This document shows, piece after piece, positions 30,449-40,554 of a DNA stretch of 64,000 nucleotides (positions within the stretch are counted from its first letter, which is position 1; every line of letters begins with the position of its first letter). The stretch comes from Saccharomycopsis malanga (Eukaryota > Ascomycota > Saccharomycetes > Ascoideales > Saccharomycopsidaceae): the NCBI GenBank assembly GCA_004014935.1, contig CP025324.1, positions 248,001 through 312,000 on the forward strand, read 5' to 3'. The position numbers were made by a program, and so were the translations under genes. The notes under the pieces were generated by a model. The model was not told the origin of the DNA. It was given only the letters and a program-made list of their open reading frames with translations, and did no database searches.

Positions 30449-32452
30449 TTACAACGCCTTGTGTTTGCTTCGCTGGTAGGTAAGCTTTTCCTGCGTTATG
30501 GTGCCATCGAAACTTTTCAGGATACTCATTAGGGTATCACCAGTTAAATTGTAACTGATAATTTTGAGTTTGAGATTTATTAAAAAATCGTAGATCTCGT
30601 CACTGGAGCTGAACTCCGTGATGAAAATGTCCTCAAAGAACTTGAATATAGCAATTGTAACTTTAAATAGTTCAATTTCTCCGTTTAAGGACAACATAGA
30701 ATCCCAGACCTTGAAAAGCATATCAATAGGAAGCACATTGATAAATAAAGTCAAAAACCAATTGAACAAGAAAAAGTGACAGTTTATACCAAGTTCGTCA
30801 AATAGATAATGAGACAACCGGGGCAAATTCTTGGGCAAGAAGTAAGTAGTGAGAATCTCAACATTGGTCTTCACAGTCTCGAACGGTGGTTTGAAAAAAT
30901 CCTCGTCAAGAATGTTGATCACAATATTGTCGAAACAATCAAACGTCTCGCGTTCAGAGACATAAACTAAAAGAAGACAGCCTACAATGATGTTCATACC
31001 CTGACAATACCCAATATGAGGATGCTTCCGTGCAAAGGCTATCAATATTTTTCTGAGTTTTGCCAAGCCTGGACTTGTGTCATCCTTAAAAAAAATGTTG
31101 GACCTCATTGTTCGTCCACAGTCAAGATCAATCTGTCTTTCTGAAATCTTGATGAGCTTGAGTTTCTCCGGATCAATTGTAGTTTTGAAAAACCTGTGAT
31201 CATTCAACAAAAGCTCAAATTCACCTGGGCTGTGTAAGTATTTGGAACCCGAAGCTATTGACCATACTTTGGAACGCATTTTCAATGGCACGCCCATCCT
31301 TACTAGCTTACAGAACTTTTTATACAAAGTGTTGTCTGTTCTTTTCAAAATAGAGCCAAACTGTCCTACAACATCTTTTTCAAAATCATCAGAATCCTTT
31401 CCATGCTGTGACTTTTGCTTGTGTAACTCAAGCTCTACAAAGAACGTCTCCCATTGTTGAATAAGATGACGATCTTCCGCATTGCTTGGGTTCGCATTAT
31501 CATAAGTCTTTAGACTCTGATGCACTTTACTATTTACTGAAACATCATCCGTTACATTTTTGTCAACTTGGTGTTCGAGATAGCCTGATTTACTTTCACC
31601 TCTTCGTGAAAAGTCGTAAATTTCCCCATAACCATCAACCATCATTTTCCTACGGGTTTCCTGTTTAGACGGACTATCTATGTTATCCATGGTGTAGACG
31701 CTTTGTTCACGCAACGTAGGCGGTATTTCTGTAGTAGGCGTAATCTGATTCAATTCTAATGGAATCATCTGTTTATCGGTTGGTCGTATCGCATCTTTGT
31801 TGAGACCGAGATTAAGCTTGTTTTTACTGTGAGGAATTGTCAGACCAAATGACAACGACGAATCAGAACTCGCAGCACTGGGCGTTCCAGGACTGTTACT
31901 TCTGAGGAAGATGTTATCTAAAATCAGGTTGTTTCTCCAGCCTGATTGCTTCTTCTTCGTATTGCGCAATGGATTACAACAGTCAACATTGTGTTGACCT
32001 GGTGAGGTCAGGTTTTCTATTGTAGAGAATGAATTAATATGATTGACGCTGGTCAAGTTTTGCATTGATTTGTTATTCAATGACAACGTGGAATATATGT
32101 TTGACATTGAAGCATTTTTTGTTATGATGCTATTGATTGAACCTCTGTCGCTTTGCATTTTAGAGCTTCGTCTTGCACTACTGAGCCAATTGCTGCTATT
32201 CTCAGTACTGTTTGCTTCTAAACTCATCGCTTGAATCTTGAGCAATTCCTGGACATTCCCACCTAATCCTGTAAGCCCCTCAGAAACCACCGAGGCACTA
32301 TCGCCAACACCATTAGCACCATTTTCCTCAAGGAGACTTGTTGTCTGATCGATCCCCGAAACAGAATGATTGTTATCTTGAGAGCTTGACCTTGTTAAAT
32401 GAGTTGTTGGCGCGGTCTTCTTCGGTCCTGTTGCAAAACTTCCAACCATCAT
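30449..32452 (-). CDS. TBC-domain Rab GTPase-activating protein
   Basis: 667 residues. The first ~330 are disordered and Ser/Asn-rich; the TBC domain covers about 385-640. Dual-finger catalytic residues are present: arginine finger in ISERQIDLDCGRTMRSN (near 440) and glutamine finger in HIGYCQGMNIIVGCLL (near 481), so it should be an active GAP. LVRMGVPLKMRSKVWSIASG marks the domain start and LPIDMLFKVWDSMLSLNGE a later TBC motif. Candidates include the Gyp2/Mdr1, Msb3/Msb4 and Gyp5 branches; I cannot choose. Two Met codons start the frame at 32452. Divergent from ERG2. Confidence 0.88.
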   Translation of the reverse strand: MMVGSFATGPKKTAPTTHLTRSSSQDNNHSVSGIDQTTSLLEENGANGVGDSASVVSEGLTGLGGNVQELLKIQAMSLEANSTENSSNWLSSARRSSKMQSDRGSINSIITKNASMSNIYSTLSLNNKSMQNLTSVNHINSFSTIENLTSPGQHNVDCCNPLRNTKKKQSGWRNNLILDNIFLRSNSPGTPSAASSDSSLSFGLTIPHSKNKLNLGLNKDAIRPTDKQMIPLELNQITPTTEIPPTLREQSVYTMDNIDSPSKQETRRKMMVDGYGEIYDFSRRGESKSGYLEHQVDKNVTDDVSVNSKVHQSLKTYDNANPSNAEDRHLIQQWETFFVELELHKQKSQHGKDSDDFEKDVVGQFGSILKRTDNTLYKKFCKLVRMGVPLKMRSKVWSIASGSKYLHSPGEFELLLNDHRFFKTTIDPEKLKLIKISERQIDLDCGRTMRSNIFFKDDTSPGLAKLRKILIAFARKHPHIGYCQGMNIIVGCLLLVYVSERETFDCFDNIVINILDEDFFKPPFETVKTNVEILTTYFLPKNLPRLSHYLFDELGINCHFFLFNWFLTLFINVLPIDMLFKVWDSMLSLNGEIELFKVTIAIFKFFEDIFITEFSSSDEIYDFLINLKLKIISYNLTGDTLMSILKSFDGTITQEKLTYQRSKHKAL

Positions 32453-32867
32453 CGTTCCAAGAACATTTGCCGCACATTTGCTTCAGTTTATGACACTTTA
32501 GTTTATCCAATATTCAAGCCTATATTGCTACATACTATGTGAGTACATCTTTTGATGGGTCTGGAATGATGTCAAAAACCCTCTTTCTCGTTACACTATA
32601 TCGAATTTCTTCCTTTAATCGGTAAACACCCCCGCTTAGAAGCCATTTTACGAATCTTGATTGAGCGTCAAATTATAGATTCAACTTTTTCCCCCAAAAA
32701 AAGAATTCCATCTCCCCCCAAAAAACATTGCATTTCCCCCCAAAATACTATAATTTCCCCTCAAAACCGCTCTTTGCCCCTCTCAAAAAGACATCAGTTG
32801 GGCCTGCACCCCTTCTTCGTATAGACGTAAACGAGGACGCGAGGACTTTTTCATATAAATATTAAAC
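32453..32867. promoter_or_regulatory. bidirectional promoter of TBC gene and ERG2
   Basis: 415 bp between divergent starts. It contains the phased C-runs described separately, CCCCT/AGGGG stress-element-like cores (32757-32762, 32777-32782), and TATAAATATT (32854-32863) just before the ERG2 ATG. Confidence 0.6.
32691..32780. promoter_or_regulatory. five phased C-runs (potential G-quadruplex on minus strand)
   Basis: Runs of 4-6 C start at 32691, 32714, 32736, 32757 and 32777, spaced 20-23 bp (about two helical turns), each preceded by T-rich and mostly followed by A-rich sequence. The minus strand carries five matching G-runs. Confidence 0.75.
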
Positions 32868-33599
32868 ATGAAAGATTTTTCAGAGGAGATCAGAAAACTT
32901 TCGGTCAATGCTGAAGATAAACTACAGTCCCAAACCAAAATGAAGAACATTTTTTTAATCGCCAACCTTGTGTTGGCCCTCTTTTATGCTGCCCACTATT
33001 TGTTTGACACTTGGCTCCCAGCAAACTATATTTTCGATGCTGAGGAGCTCCAGCAGATCTCCAAGAAAGTGATCGCCAGACACTCCAATTCTACTACGTA
33101 TGAGCTTTTGGAAGACCTCCAACAAGAACTCGCCTTGGTATATGGATCAGACTATATCAACGACCTCAACCATGACGACTGGGTTTTCAACAATGCCGGT
33201 GGTGCTATGGGAAACATGTTCATTCTTCATGCCTCCATCTCTGAATACCTTATTTTCTTCGGCACCCCAGTAGGAAATGAGGGCCACACCGGTATGCATT
33301 TCTCCAACGACTATTTCACCATCTTGAAGGGCGCCCAATACGCTGGGTTTGCTAATGCCTTGGAAAGAGAAGTCTACCTTCCAGGTGACCAACACTGGTT
33401 GAAAAAAGGCGAGATCAAACAATACTCTATGCCTCCAGAAAGCTATGCCTTGGAATTAGCTCAGGGCTGGATTCCAACTATGTTGCCTTTTGGATTTGCT
33501 GACACTTTCACCTCCACATTGGATTTTCAGAACTTTGGCCGTACAGTAATCTTGACTGGTAAGGACATGTTGAAAAACCTTCTCAATAAAAAGTTTTAG
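32868..33599 (+). CDS. ERG2: C-8 sterol isomerase Erg2
   Basis: Ergosterol-pathway enzyme that shifts the delta-8 double bond of fecosterol to delta-7 (episterol) in the ER membrane; related to mammalian sigma-1 receptor. 243 residues. One N-terminal membrane helix (IFLIANLVLALFYAAHYLF) near 26-46, then the cupin-like catalytic domain with VFNNAGGAMGNMFILHASISE, SEYLIFFGTPVGNEGHTGMH and LPGDQHWLKKGEIKQYSMP. The acidic residues of the sterol pocket (Asp in PGDQHW, Glu in SEYL or GNEGHTG region) are present. The N-terminus before the helix is about 20 residues longer than typical. Start at the TATA-proximal ATG 32868. Confidence 0.96.
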   Translation: MKDFSEEIRKLSVNAEDKLQSQTKMKNIFLIANLVLALFYAAHYLFDTWLPANYIFDAEELQQISKKVIARHSNSTTYELLEDLQQELALVYGSDYINDLNHDDWVFNNAGGAMGNMFILHASISEYLIFFGTPVGNEGHTGMHFSNDYFTILKGAQYAGFANALEREVYLPGDQHWLKKGEIKQYSMPPESYALELAQGWIPTMLPFGFADTFTSTLDFQNFGRTVILTGKDMLKNLLNKKF

Positions 33600-34164
33600 A
33601 TTGGGTAACAAATACTTAGATATTCACGTAATAGATTTTTAGTTAGTAGTTGCCGGTTTTTTTTATCATTCAAAATTTTTGATAGACTATAGTAAATGTA
33701 TGTTTTAATATTAGATCGTATAACATGTGATAAAAATGTATTATTGTTGCAATATTCAAACACTGTTTAAAGCATTTACAAGCTGTAATGTATACAGGCT
33801 GATAATTACACAGCACATTGCTGTTGGAATGAAGAAACTTTTATCTGTAGCGTCAATTACTCCGCGGCTTTTATGTGTGAGAAAGCACTTGATAACATCA
33901 TTCTTAGTAGCATTCATGTAGATGGAAATTTTTCAAACAAGACAAATAATAATAGTTAAACAAAGTATTTGTAAGGTAACATTTATAATAGGGTATAATA
34001 TATGTAGCATAAATAACAATTATATAGAGTATTTATGAAAGCAGTGCCAATAATTAACAAAAACCTCAATATATATATATATATAAAACATTTTATAATA
34101 GTGAGAATAAACAGTTCCGAGTAAAAATTATTACTGATATTAATTATATTTTATAAAATATCAG
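33600..34164. other. convergent 3' region, ERG2 and LRO1
   Basis: 565 bp, very AT-rich, with an (AT)n run at 34067-34085. Probably holds both terminators. The frame 33727-33921 has no recognisable features. No gene seen. Confidence 0.6.
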
Positions 34165-36103
34165 TCACTCATCATCAAAGTTCATGCGCTTGATGAATTC
34201 AGGAAGTTGACTAATAATACGCTCTTCAATACTAGGACCATGGCCACTAGCAACCTTAATTATCAACTCATTAAGCTCAGTGGATCCTAAGATGTCAACG
34301 TGCTCTGAGGTTTTGGAACCACCCCGGATATCGAACCGTTCTGGTTCGTGCTTCATCTCCACTACCTTCACTTGCGAACCGCCTGGATTGTAGATCGAAC
34401 CAGGCTCTTTCCACTTGTGGCACATTGTGTGTGTTAACAATGATACTGTGCCATCGCCATCGCCAAATACCACAGTTTCCTTTTCACCGTAAGCCATTGA
34501 AATGTTGAGTTTCGACGCTTGTTTGTCCTTTTCCTCTTGGTAAGTGTAACTTCTTTCAGTGGGGTTGCCCACACCGTAGAAACAATATACCTTCATATCA
34601 GGAGCATTTGGTAAAGCTACTTCCAATGGGTTACTCCATTTCGAAGGGTCTTGGTTGTTCGCCTTTAGCTGAGCTTTGCTGGTTGCCATGCCAAAGCTAT
34701 ATTGGCTCATGACACGGTTGGTGAACCAACCAGGGGAATGTTTTAGCAAGAAATCAACCGCATTACCAAGAGTTAAATTTTTGGCAGAAAACTCTCCGAT
34801 AGTTTCTTTGAATTTGATGAACGAGCCATATGATGTGGTGGCAGACTTATTTTGCCATGCATCATCGGGAGATACCGTAAGATTACCCCAAATACGGTCT
34901 CCACCTTTTGGAATCATACTTGGAATACCTCCGAAGGTTCTAAGCATATCCACTCTTTCTTTTCTGCTAAAAAATTTCTCCAAACCATACACTGCAACAG
35001 AGTTTAATTGGATTGTGTCTTTCATTTCACCTGAAAGCAAGGCAGTGACTGCCTTTGGAGTACCCAAAGTAGATCCTGAGATATCAACAAATGCCTCAAT
35101 GTTGTCATTGACCCAGGTAGGGCCACCATTACCAAAGTTTTTACCTGAAGCTTCAACCCATTTGAGGAAATAGAATATTACTTGAGACCCCATAGAGTGA
35201 CCAATCAAGATGACTTTTTTTCCAGATTGCATTTTCTGCACTTGGATAGAATCTTTCAACTTGGTGAAATATCTATCGCGACGCTCCAAGTCCAAATATG
35301 CCAATCGCCAGTCATAAGCAGCCAAGGTCATCTCATTAGGACCATAGCCCAAAACAGCCAAATTGCTGACAACCTTATTCCAGATCCAGTAACCTGTTAT
35401 AAAGAAATCTGCAGCTTCAAAGCCTTGAGCAGCTCTTACTTTGAATTTAGGTGGGTCCAAACCAGTTTCTGGATCAAGCATGATATGTTGCAACCAGCAA
35501 TTCTTGTTCAAAAACATGGCTTTGAGCATGTAGAAGGAGCCCCACAATCGTTTTCTGAAATGTGCTTCTGAAGGACATTCTGCGGTGCCTTCCAAGCCCC
35601 AACTTTCTAAGCCAGTGCTGATGACTCCGGGCACCATTATCACAGGATATTGCAATGTGTAATTCTCCTGGACCATGTATTTTCCTACGATAAAGTCATT
35701 GGTAGTGTCGACCTTGTTTTTTTTCGTCTCTCCTTTGGCCTCGTTCAAAGCGTTTGCCAAGCTGATGGGAATGTTGTCTCTGAGAGCATCAAAGTCAAAA
35801 TCAAAGTCGAAGTCGAACTCAAGTGCTCTTTGTAGCTCTACACCATTTTCTTTGGCCCCCCAATAGGCACTTATAAGAAGAACTATGATAGATAGAATAG
35901 CTAGAAAGATGTTAGAATGCTGCATCACCTCCTCTTTTGAAAACGTTTTACATACTGAACCCAGATCTTTTTTTCAAGTACCATTTAGTGGTTTTTTTGG
36001 TGTCAGCGGTGCCAATCATGGCAATAGTCGATTTGTCGCTTATAGGACCATTGAATTTTGCTTTAGGAGGAGCTTTCTCCCTAGGTTTCACCTGCTTGGC
36101 CAT
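34165..36103 (-). CDS. LRO1: phospholipid:diacylglycerol acyltransferase Lro1, two exons
   Basis: ER enzyme making triacylglycerol by acyl transfer from phospholipid to diacylglycerol; LCAT family. Exon 1 35956-36103 (ATG 36103, MAKQVKPREKAPPKAKFNG), intron 35901-35955 (55 nt; GTATGT donor, TCTAAC branch site, TAG acceptor), exon 2 34165-35900: 627 residues, close to the 661 of S. cerevisiae. Splicing gives a basic cytosolic tail before the single membrane anchor ILSIIVLLISAYWG. Catalytic triad: Ser in GHSMGS near 281, Asp in GDGDGTVSLLTH near 530, His in SEHVDILGS near 583; lid region ESWGLEG and PVIMVPGVISTGLE also present. Without exon 1 the frame would start directly in the anchor at 35925. 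A DFDFDFDFD acidic-aromatic tract follows the anchor. Confidence 0.94.
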
Positions 36104-36985
36104 GGTGAAATTCGCAAAATTGCTAATTGTTTCTCTCAGCCTGTTCTCTATAGACACCAGCGTAGTACCAAACAACTAGACACCCCGAAGACTTGTTGAA
36201 CAATAATGGCAAATGGCTGGTTTTTATGCAATTTGAGGTCTTTTAGTCCGTTGCTGCCCTATTTATCCTCGCATAATTTTGGCTACTAATAAGATTTAGT
36301 TTTTCTCGTAGCTTCCTCTTTTGGATGCGATGCCTGTCGGATGTGAAATTTCATTGGTATATAGTGGTATTGTATTTTGCTAGGATTGAACTGGCAAAGT
36401 CCAACTAGGATAGATGTGGCTTAGGAGAAGTTGAAGTGGTAAAAATGAGCTGACAACAGAGTAGGAATGTCACTATATAGAGCCAATAATTATTGTTAAT
36501 TGTTTATTACATGTGTGTAATTTTTCAATGTAACTATTTGTTTGATATAATTATTGTTATTTATATGCCATTGCAGCCATTTTCATTTATAAGCTATTGT
36601 AAGCATTGCTATTTATTCACCAAGTAAGGATTTTTGACAACCATCTGTTCTTTAACATGATCACGAATGTTTGATGTTCATTGCCATCATCGTGGATCAA
36701 CCGAATAATGCATAGCGCATCTATTCTCATCTTTCAAAAGTTATAACTATACATACCATAAATCATAACAAATACCATTACTCATCTTCTCATCTTTCAT
36801 TAACACCCTAACCGAATATCAAACCCCACTTTCTCCCTCATCCTCATAATAATCAACCTGTCAAAGCACCTTACATAAGCCATTACCAATATCAACAAAT
36901 TTTGAAATTTCACCATAGATACTAAAGGCGTATTCGTAATTGTTGTCGATTTGACAACCGACAATATTTGATAAGACAAGCAATC
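36104..36985. other. divergent promoter, LRO1 and ARP6
   Basis: 882 bp between the LRO1 first exon and the ARP6 ATG. AT-rich with several ATTATTGTTA-type blocks (36485-36560) and TTTCATCTTTC repeats (36728, 36790). No gene seen. Confidence 0.5.
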
Positions 36986-38296
36986 ATGAGAACGTTAATA
37001 ATTGATAATGGCTCGTATAATGTGAAGCTTGGATACGCGTACGACGTGGCAGAGGACGGAGAAGAGTATGGCCCACACTTGGTATCTAATTCTATTGTCC
37101 GTACCAAGGACAAACGTTTAATTATTGGCAAGTTGATTGATCGCAATCAAAACGTTAGTGGGTGTTATTACAAAAGACCGTTTGAAAAAAACCAGCTCAC
37201 ATCGTGGGAATTTGAAAAACTTATTTGGGATTATTGTTTCAACTCTAAAGACTTGGGCCTTAATGTTGATCCAGTAGATACAAATCTAATTTTGACTGAA
37301 CCTCCGTTTACACTTCCTAAAATCAGTAAAAACAGTGATCAAGTGGTATTTGAAGAGTATGGATTCAAATCGTATTATAAGAGCATTCCTGCATCATTTG
37401 TCCCGCTCAACTGGCGTGAGAATGAAAAACTATTTAATGAAACGTTCAAAATAGACTACAATGGCAGCAGTGACAAACAATATAGAGACTTCCAACTTGT
37501 TATTGACTCCGGGTTCGATGCCACATATATTATTCCTATAGTATATGGCGTAGTATATTGGGACGGAATCAAAAAATTGGATATTGCTGGCCGTTTTTTA
37601 ACAGGTTTTCTAAGGGAGTTGATCTCATTTAGATATTACGATGTTACAGATGAAACTATATTAGTGAACAATATCAAGGAACAAGTATGTTTTGTTCCTC
37701 AGAACTACAATAAGACCCTTGATCAGCTAAAACATGAGAAGACATTTAATTCAAAAAAAGTCTGTGACAACAGTTTGGTGGTGGAATACGTACTTCCGGA
37801 TTTTAAAACCACACGGCAAGGCTATTTACTTACTGACGAGCTACGAAGACAAAATAAAGATTCGCTTGATGATTTACAGATCATGAAACTTTACGATGAA
37901 CGATTCAGTATTCCTGAAACTCTCTTTGATCCTGCAATAGCTGGAATCAAACACCGTAATGGGTTGATTAAAACCATATATGATGCCATTTACGCGTGTC
38001 CAGAACTCATAAGGCCTTTACTCGTCAGTAATATTGTATGTATTGGTGGCACGTTCAAGTTTCCAGGATTTAAACAGCGGTTGCAATTAGAACTAAAACA
38101 GGTTTTGCCAGTAGAATGGGACATCAGAATAGGAATAAGTAAAGATCCTGCCACTTATGCTTGGAGATCAGCTAATGTTCTTGCTAACAATGTGGAATTA
38201 CTCAATAAAGTGAGCGTTAGTAAAGATGATTATTTTGAAAAGGGATGGAATTATTTGCGGGACAAGTTTGAGTGCAAATTGAGCGGATGGAAGTAG
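36986..38296 (+). CDS. ARP6: actin-related protein Arp6
   Basis: Nuclear actin-related protein, core subunit of the SWR1 complex that deposits histone H2A.Z. 436 residues (S. cerevisiae Arp6 is 438). Actin fold motifs: LIIDNGSYNVKLGYA at the start, LTEPPFTLPKISKNSDQVVFEE which is specific for the Arp6 branch, LVIDSGFDATYIIPI and IVCIGGTFKFPGF. The phosphate-binding loop DNGSYNVKLG departs from the actin DNGSGxxKAG, as in other Arp6 proteins. I start at ATG 36986; the six upstream in-frame codons open with TTG. Confidence 0.93.
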   Translation: MRTLIIDNGSYNVKLGYAYDVAEDGEEYGPHLVSNSIVRTKDKRLIIGKLIDRNQNVSGCYYKRPFEKNQLTSWEFEKLIWDYCFNSKDLGLNVDPVDTNLILTEPPFTLPKISKNSDQVVFEEYGFKSYYKSIPASFVPLNWRENEKLFNETFKIDYNGSSDKQYRDFQLVIDSGFDATYIIPIVYGVVYWDGIKKLDIAGRFLTGFLRELISFRYYDVTDETILVNNIKEQVCFVPQNYNKTLDQLKHEKTFNSKKVCDNSLVVEYVLPDFKTTRQGYLLTDELRRQNKDSLDDLQIMKLYDERFSIPETLFDPAIAGIKHRNGLIKTIYDAIYACPELIRPLLVSNIVCIGGTFKFPGFKQRLQLELKQVLPVEWDIRIGISKDPATYAWRSANVLANNVELLNKVSVSKDDYFEKGWNYLRDKFECKLSGWK

Positions 38297-38341
38297 TTAT
38301 ATAATAGATGGTAAATATATATAGATTATAAAATGTTTCAT

Positions 38342-38711
38342 TTATTTGTAAATTGCCAACAAGGTATCGTCTTCCTTGTTAAGATACAAATATACATCAC
38401 TATATGTGTTAATAATTGCAGTTCGTAGAGCCCAGTCGATTGATTCAATCTTCTTACAGTAAAACACAATTCTTTACTTACAATGAATTATACTTGATCA
38501 AGCCATAACCATGTTTATCTATCACATTTACCCTGTTCTTTGATAATATCTGATATATCTGTGATGCTTGTTTGTTAGCGTCATTATTTACCCGCTGAAA
38601 GTATTTGCCGTGATAAGCTATTAGCAAACCATCTTTCATATTTAAGTAAAGAGCAGCATGCGGGTTTTCTATCCCCGAGTTGTTAATGCTAAAGCTGTTA
38701 GAACCACTCAT
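38342..38711 (-). CDS. roadblock/LC7-like protein (Ragulator/EGO type?) with a reading-frame break
   Basis: The 5' part (38478-38711, 77 codons) encodes HAALYLNMKDGLLIAYHG then an alpha helix ASQIYQILSKN, a roadblock-type beta-hairpin and helix as in LAMTOR2. Downstream, in a different frame (38342 to about 38473), lies RIVFYCKKIESIDWALRTAI followed by DVYLYLNKEDDTLLAIYK, which looks like the missing C-terminal half (final strand as in Ego2 LVHLYKRNDITLAVY). A GTAAGT stands at the junction, and removing GTAAGTAAAG (10 nt) would join the halves, but that is far too short for an intron. No CTAAC branch site like those of the other introns is present. Options: frameshifted gene, unusual intron, or sequence error. 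Ends 45 bp from the ARP6 stop. Confidence 0.45.
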
Positions 38712-39222
38712 TCAGTAGTCATCACAAAAAATGGACCAACTTACACGTGCAGTATATCCATCGTTGCTGTTATATCCTCTTTATTTATTTAACAATACCA
38801 TCCTTTTCCTTATATCTATCCTGATATATTGTCCCAGCCTTGAAATATCAATGGTCAGATGAGTGTCACGCCATTGTCACGTTCCATGGATGTGGCATCA
38901 TGCGGTGATCACGCACATATCACACTGCCATGATTGACGAAGGAAAAAAAAATTGTAATCTGACAGAAATCAGAAGAGACATCTTACTTCAATCACTACA
39001 CAACGAAAGGAAACAGCGATAACAATCCTTTGTTTTTGTCCCTTTGACACCGCTGTCAATTATTGCAGCGTATAACAACTGTTGGGGATAATGCTGGGTT
39101 AGGTTCTTTTAACTGAGCACCACACTTAGCATCGCATAGGCGTATAAAACGTTTCGGCGGTTCCATTCCTTTTTAAGATTGCTTTTACTGTATCCAGTAG
39201 TTACGGTCCTTATATCTATAAT
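38712..39222. other. upstream region of the SP/TP-rich gene
   Basis: 511 bp with a TATA-like GTATAAAAC (39139-39147) about 80 bp before the 39223 ATG and an A9 tract near 38943. No gene seen. Confidence 0.5.
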
Positions 39223-39717
39223 ATGCAATTAAACATTGTATGCTCGAATGGAGATGAAGTGAGGAAGACAAGTAGTAGCACGTCTCGTCCAAGCCATATG
39301 CTTAGCGCCGATGTGGCTGAGCAACAAATGTTGGCTGTCAAGACTAAGTTTGATCAAGGCCATTTATCACCACTTATTCCAGCAACACCAAGTACTCCAG
39401 CATCGCAAAATAGTGATGGCGCATTTAGCTCTTACCATCCACTTACACCAGTGTTTTCAAATACTTCTGTTTCCCCAAGCATGGTTTCTTCGTGTGACAA
39501 TGATGACTATTACAAGTTCAACGTGAGAAATAGTAGAAACTTTTCAGATCAAGAGCTATTGGGCCGCTGCAGTAAAAAAACCAGCTCTGAAAGTGCTGAT
39601 TTTAGTATGAGTTACACCAAACAAGATCGTAAAAGAAAGTTTAGCGAAATTGTAGAGGTGTCTTTTGATCATGGCTATGACAGCAGTGATAACTCGGATA
39701 TCGAGATTCTTGTTTGA
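39223..39717 (+). CDS. small Ser/Pro-rich protein, possible cell-cycle or SUMO-linked regulator
   Basis: Not recognised; 164 residues and largely disordered. Visible features: clustered proline-directed sites (HLSPLIPATPSTPAS, SSYHPLTPVF, SVSPSM), a basic patch KQDRKRKFSEIVEV, and an acidic C-terminus DNSDIEILV that fits a SUMO-interacting motif (hydrophobic core flanked by Asp/Ser). KFSEIVEVSF has a weaker resemblance to one. The composition recalls small CDK-regulated transcriptional repressors such as Nrm1/Whi5, but I do not see their defining motif. The start ATG at 39223 is 75-80 bp downstream of a TATA box. Probably a real gene given isolated placement and sustained bias. Confidence 0.6.
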   Translation: MQLNIVCSNGDEVRKTSSSTSRPSHMLSADVAEQQMLAVKTKFDQGHLSPLIPATPSTPASQNSDGAFSSYHPLTPVFSNTSVSPSMVSSCDNDDYYKFNVRNSRNFSDQELLGRCSKKTSSESADFSMSYTKQDRKRKFSEIVEVSFDHGYDSSDNSDIEILV

Positions 39718-40226
39718 AAGGCCTTTTTTTTTATTATTTTATTATTTCTCTTTGATTGTTATTGGTTTTAGCTTGGTTTTTCTTTGTTCGGCATTCAGTG
39801 TCATTTTATTTGTTATCATGTTTTTTGTTTTAATACCATTTTTCGGTCTTATAGACCATTTCATTCTTCTGCGCTTATTTGTAGCCTTTTAACAGGTAGA
39901 ATTGAGGATATAGCAAGTTTTGTAGTAGAACATGTCTGATATATATAATAAGTGACCACTTAATGTTTATCATTACTCTTAACTTGTTTTTCGAAATTAT
40001 CCAAACTATTTCATCATGTAGTTTTGCTTAATGTCTTGAAACTAGATTTAGAATCCGCCAAGCATTAATATTATAAAAAGATTATTCTAAGCTCATTATA
40101 AAATGTCTCTACTATTTCAAGCATCTCGTTGTTTCTACTTTAAATCTACCATGACTGCACCCAAATCACAAATTACGTTATCCGTTTTCTACAATACTTT
40201 TTTAAGAACAATTTTTACACTTTTCA
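39718..40226. other. convergent 3' region
   Basis: About 510 bp, T-rich after the stop of the 39223 gene. The frame 39665-39892 is low-complexity and overlaps that gene. No independent gene seen. Confidence 0.5.
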
Positions 40227-40454
40227 TTACGTATATCTTTCGTATTCTATTTGATTAGCCTCAACATCCGGTTTAAAACGTCTACCTATTACTTTCCATA
40301 GTACCGCACATGATAGCGCGCACGAAATATTCATTCTGTTATTAGTCCAAACTGGCCTTTCCCATACATGTACAGCCGCCAATATATTAGTTAACACCAT
40401 CACGACATAGTAACATATAGACACAATTACACAACTGTTTGGCACTTGAGACAT
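40227..40454 (-). CDS. small membrane protein, 75 residues
   Basis: MSQVPNSCVIVSICYYVV begins a probable membrane helix (about 8-28), followed by a WERPVW turn, a second hydrophobic segment (ISCALSCAVLWKVI, about 43-56), then the soluble tail GRRFKPDVEANQIEYERYT. This two-helix hairpin with a conserved-looking basic/acidic tail suggests a real small membrane protein, divergent from HID1 with only 100 bp between starts. I do not recognise the family. Confidence 0.5.
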   Translation of the reverse strand: MSQVPNSCVIVSICYYVVMVLTNILAAVHVWERPVWTNNRMNISCALSCAVLWKVIGRRFKPDVEANQIEYERYT

Positions 40455-40554
40455 CTACTCACGTCACAACTGGTTCATTCCGCTTTTTTTTATTGACAAT
40501 TTCCAGCATTAGTCGCACCAGATCATCGCCATATAATAAAACAATTATGACATT

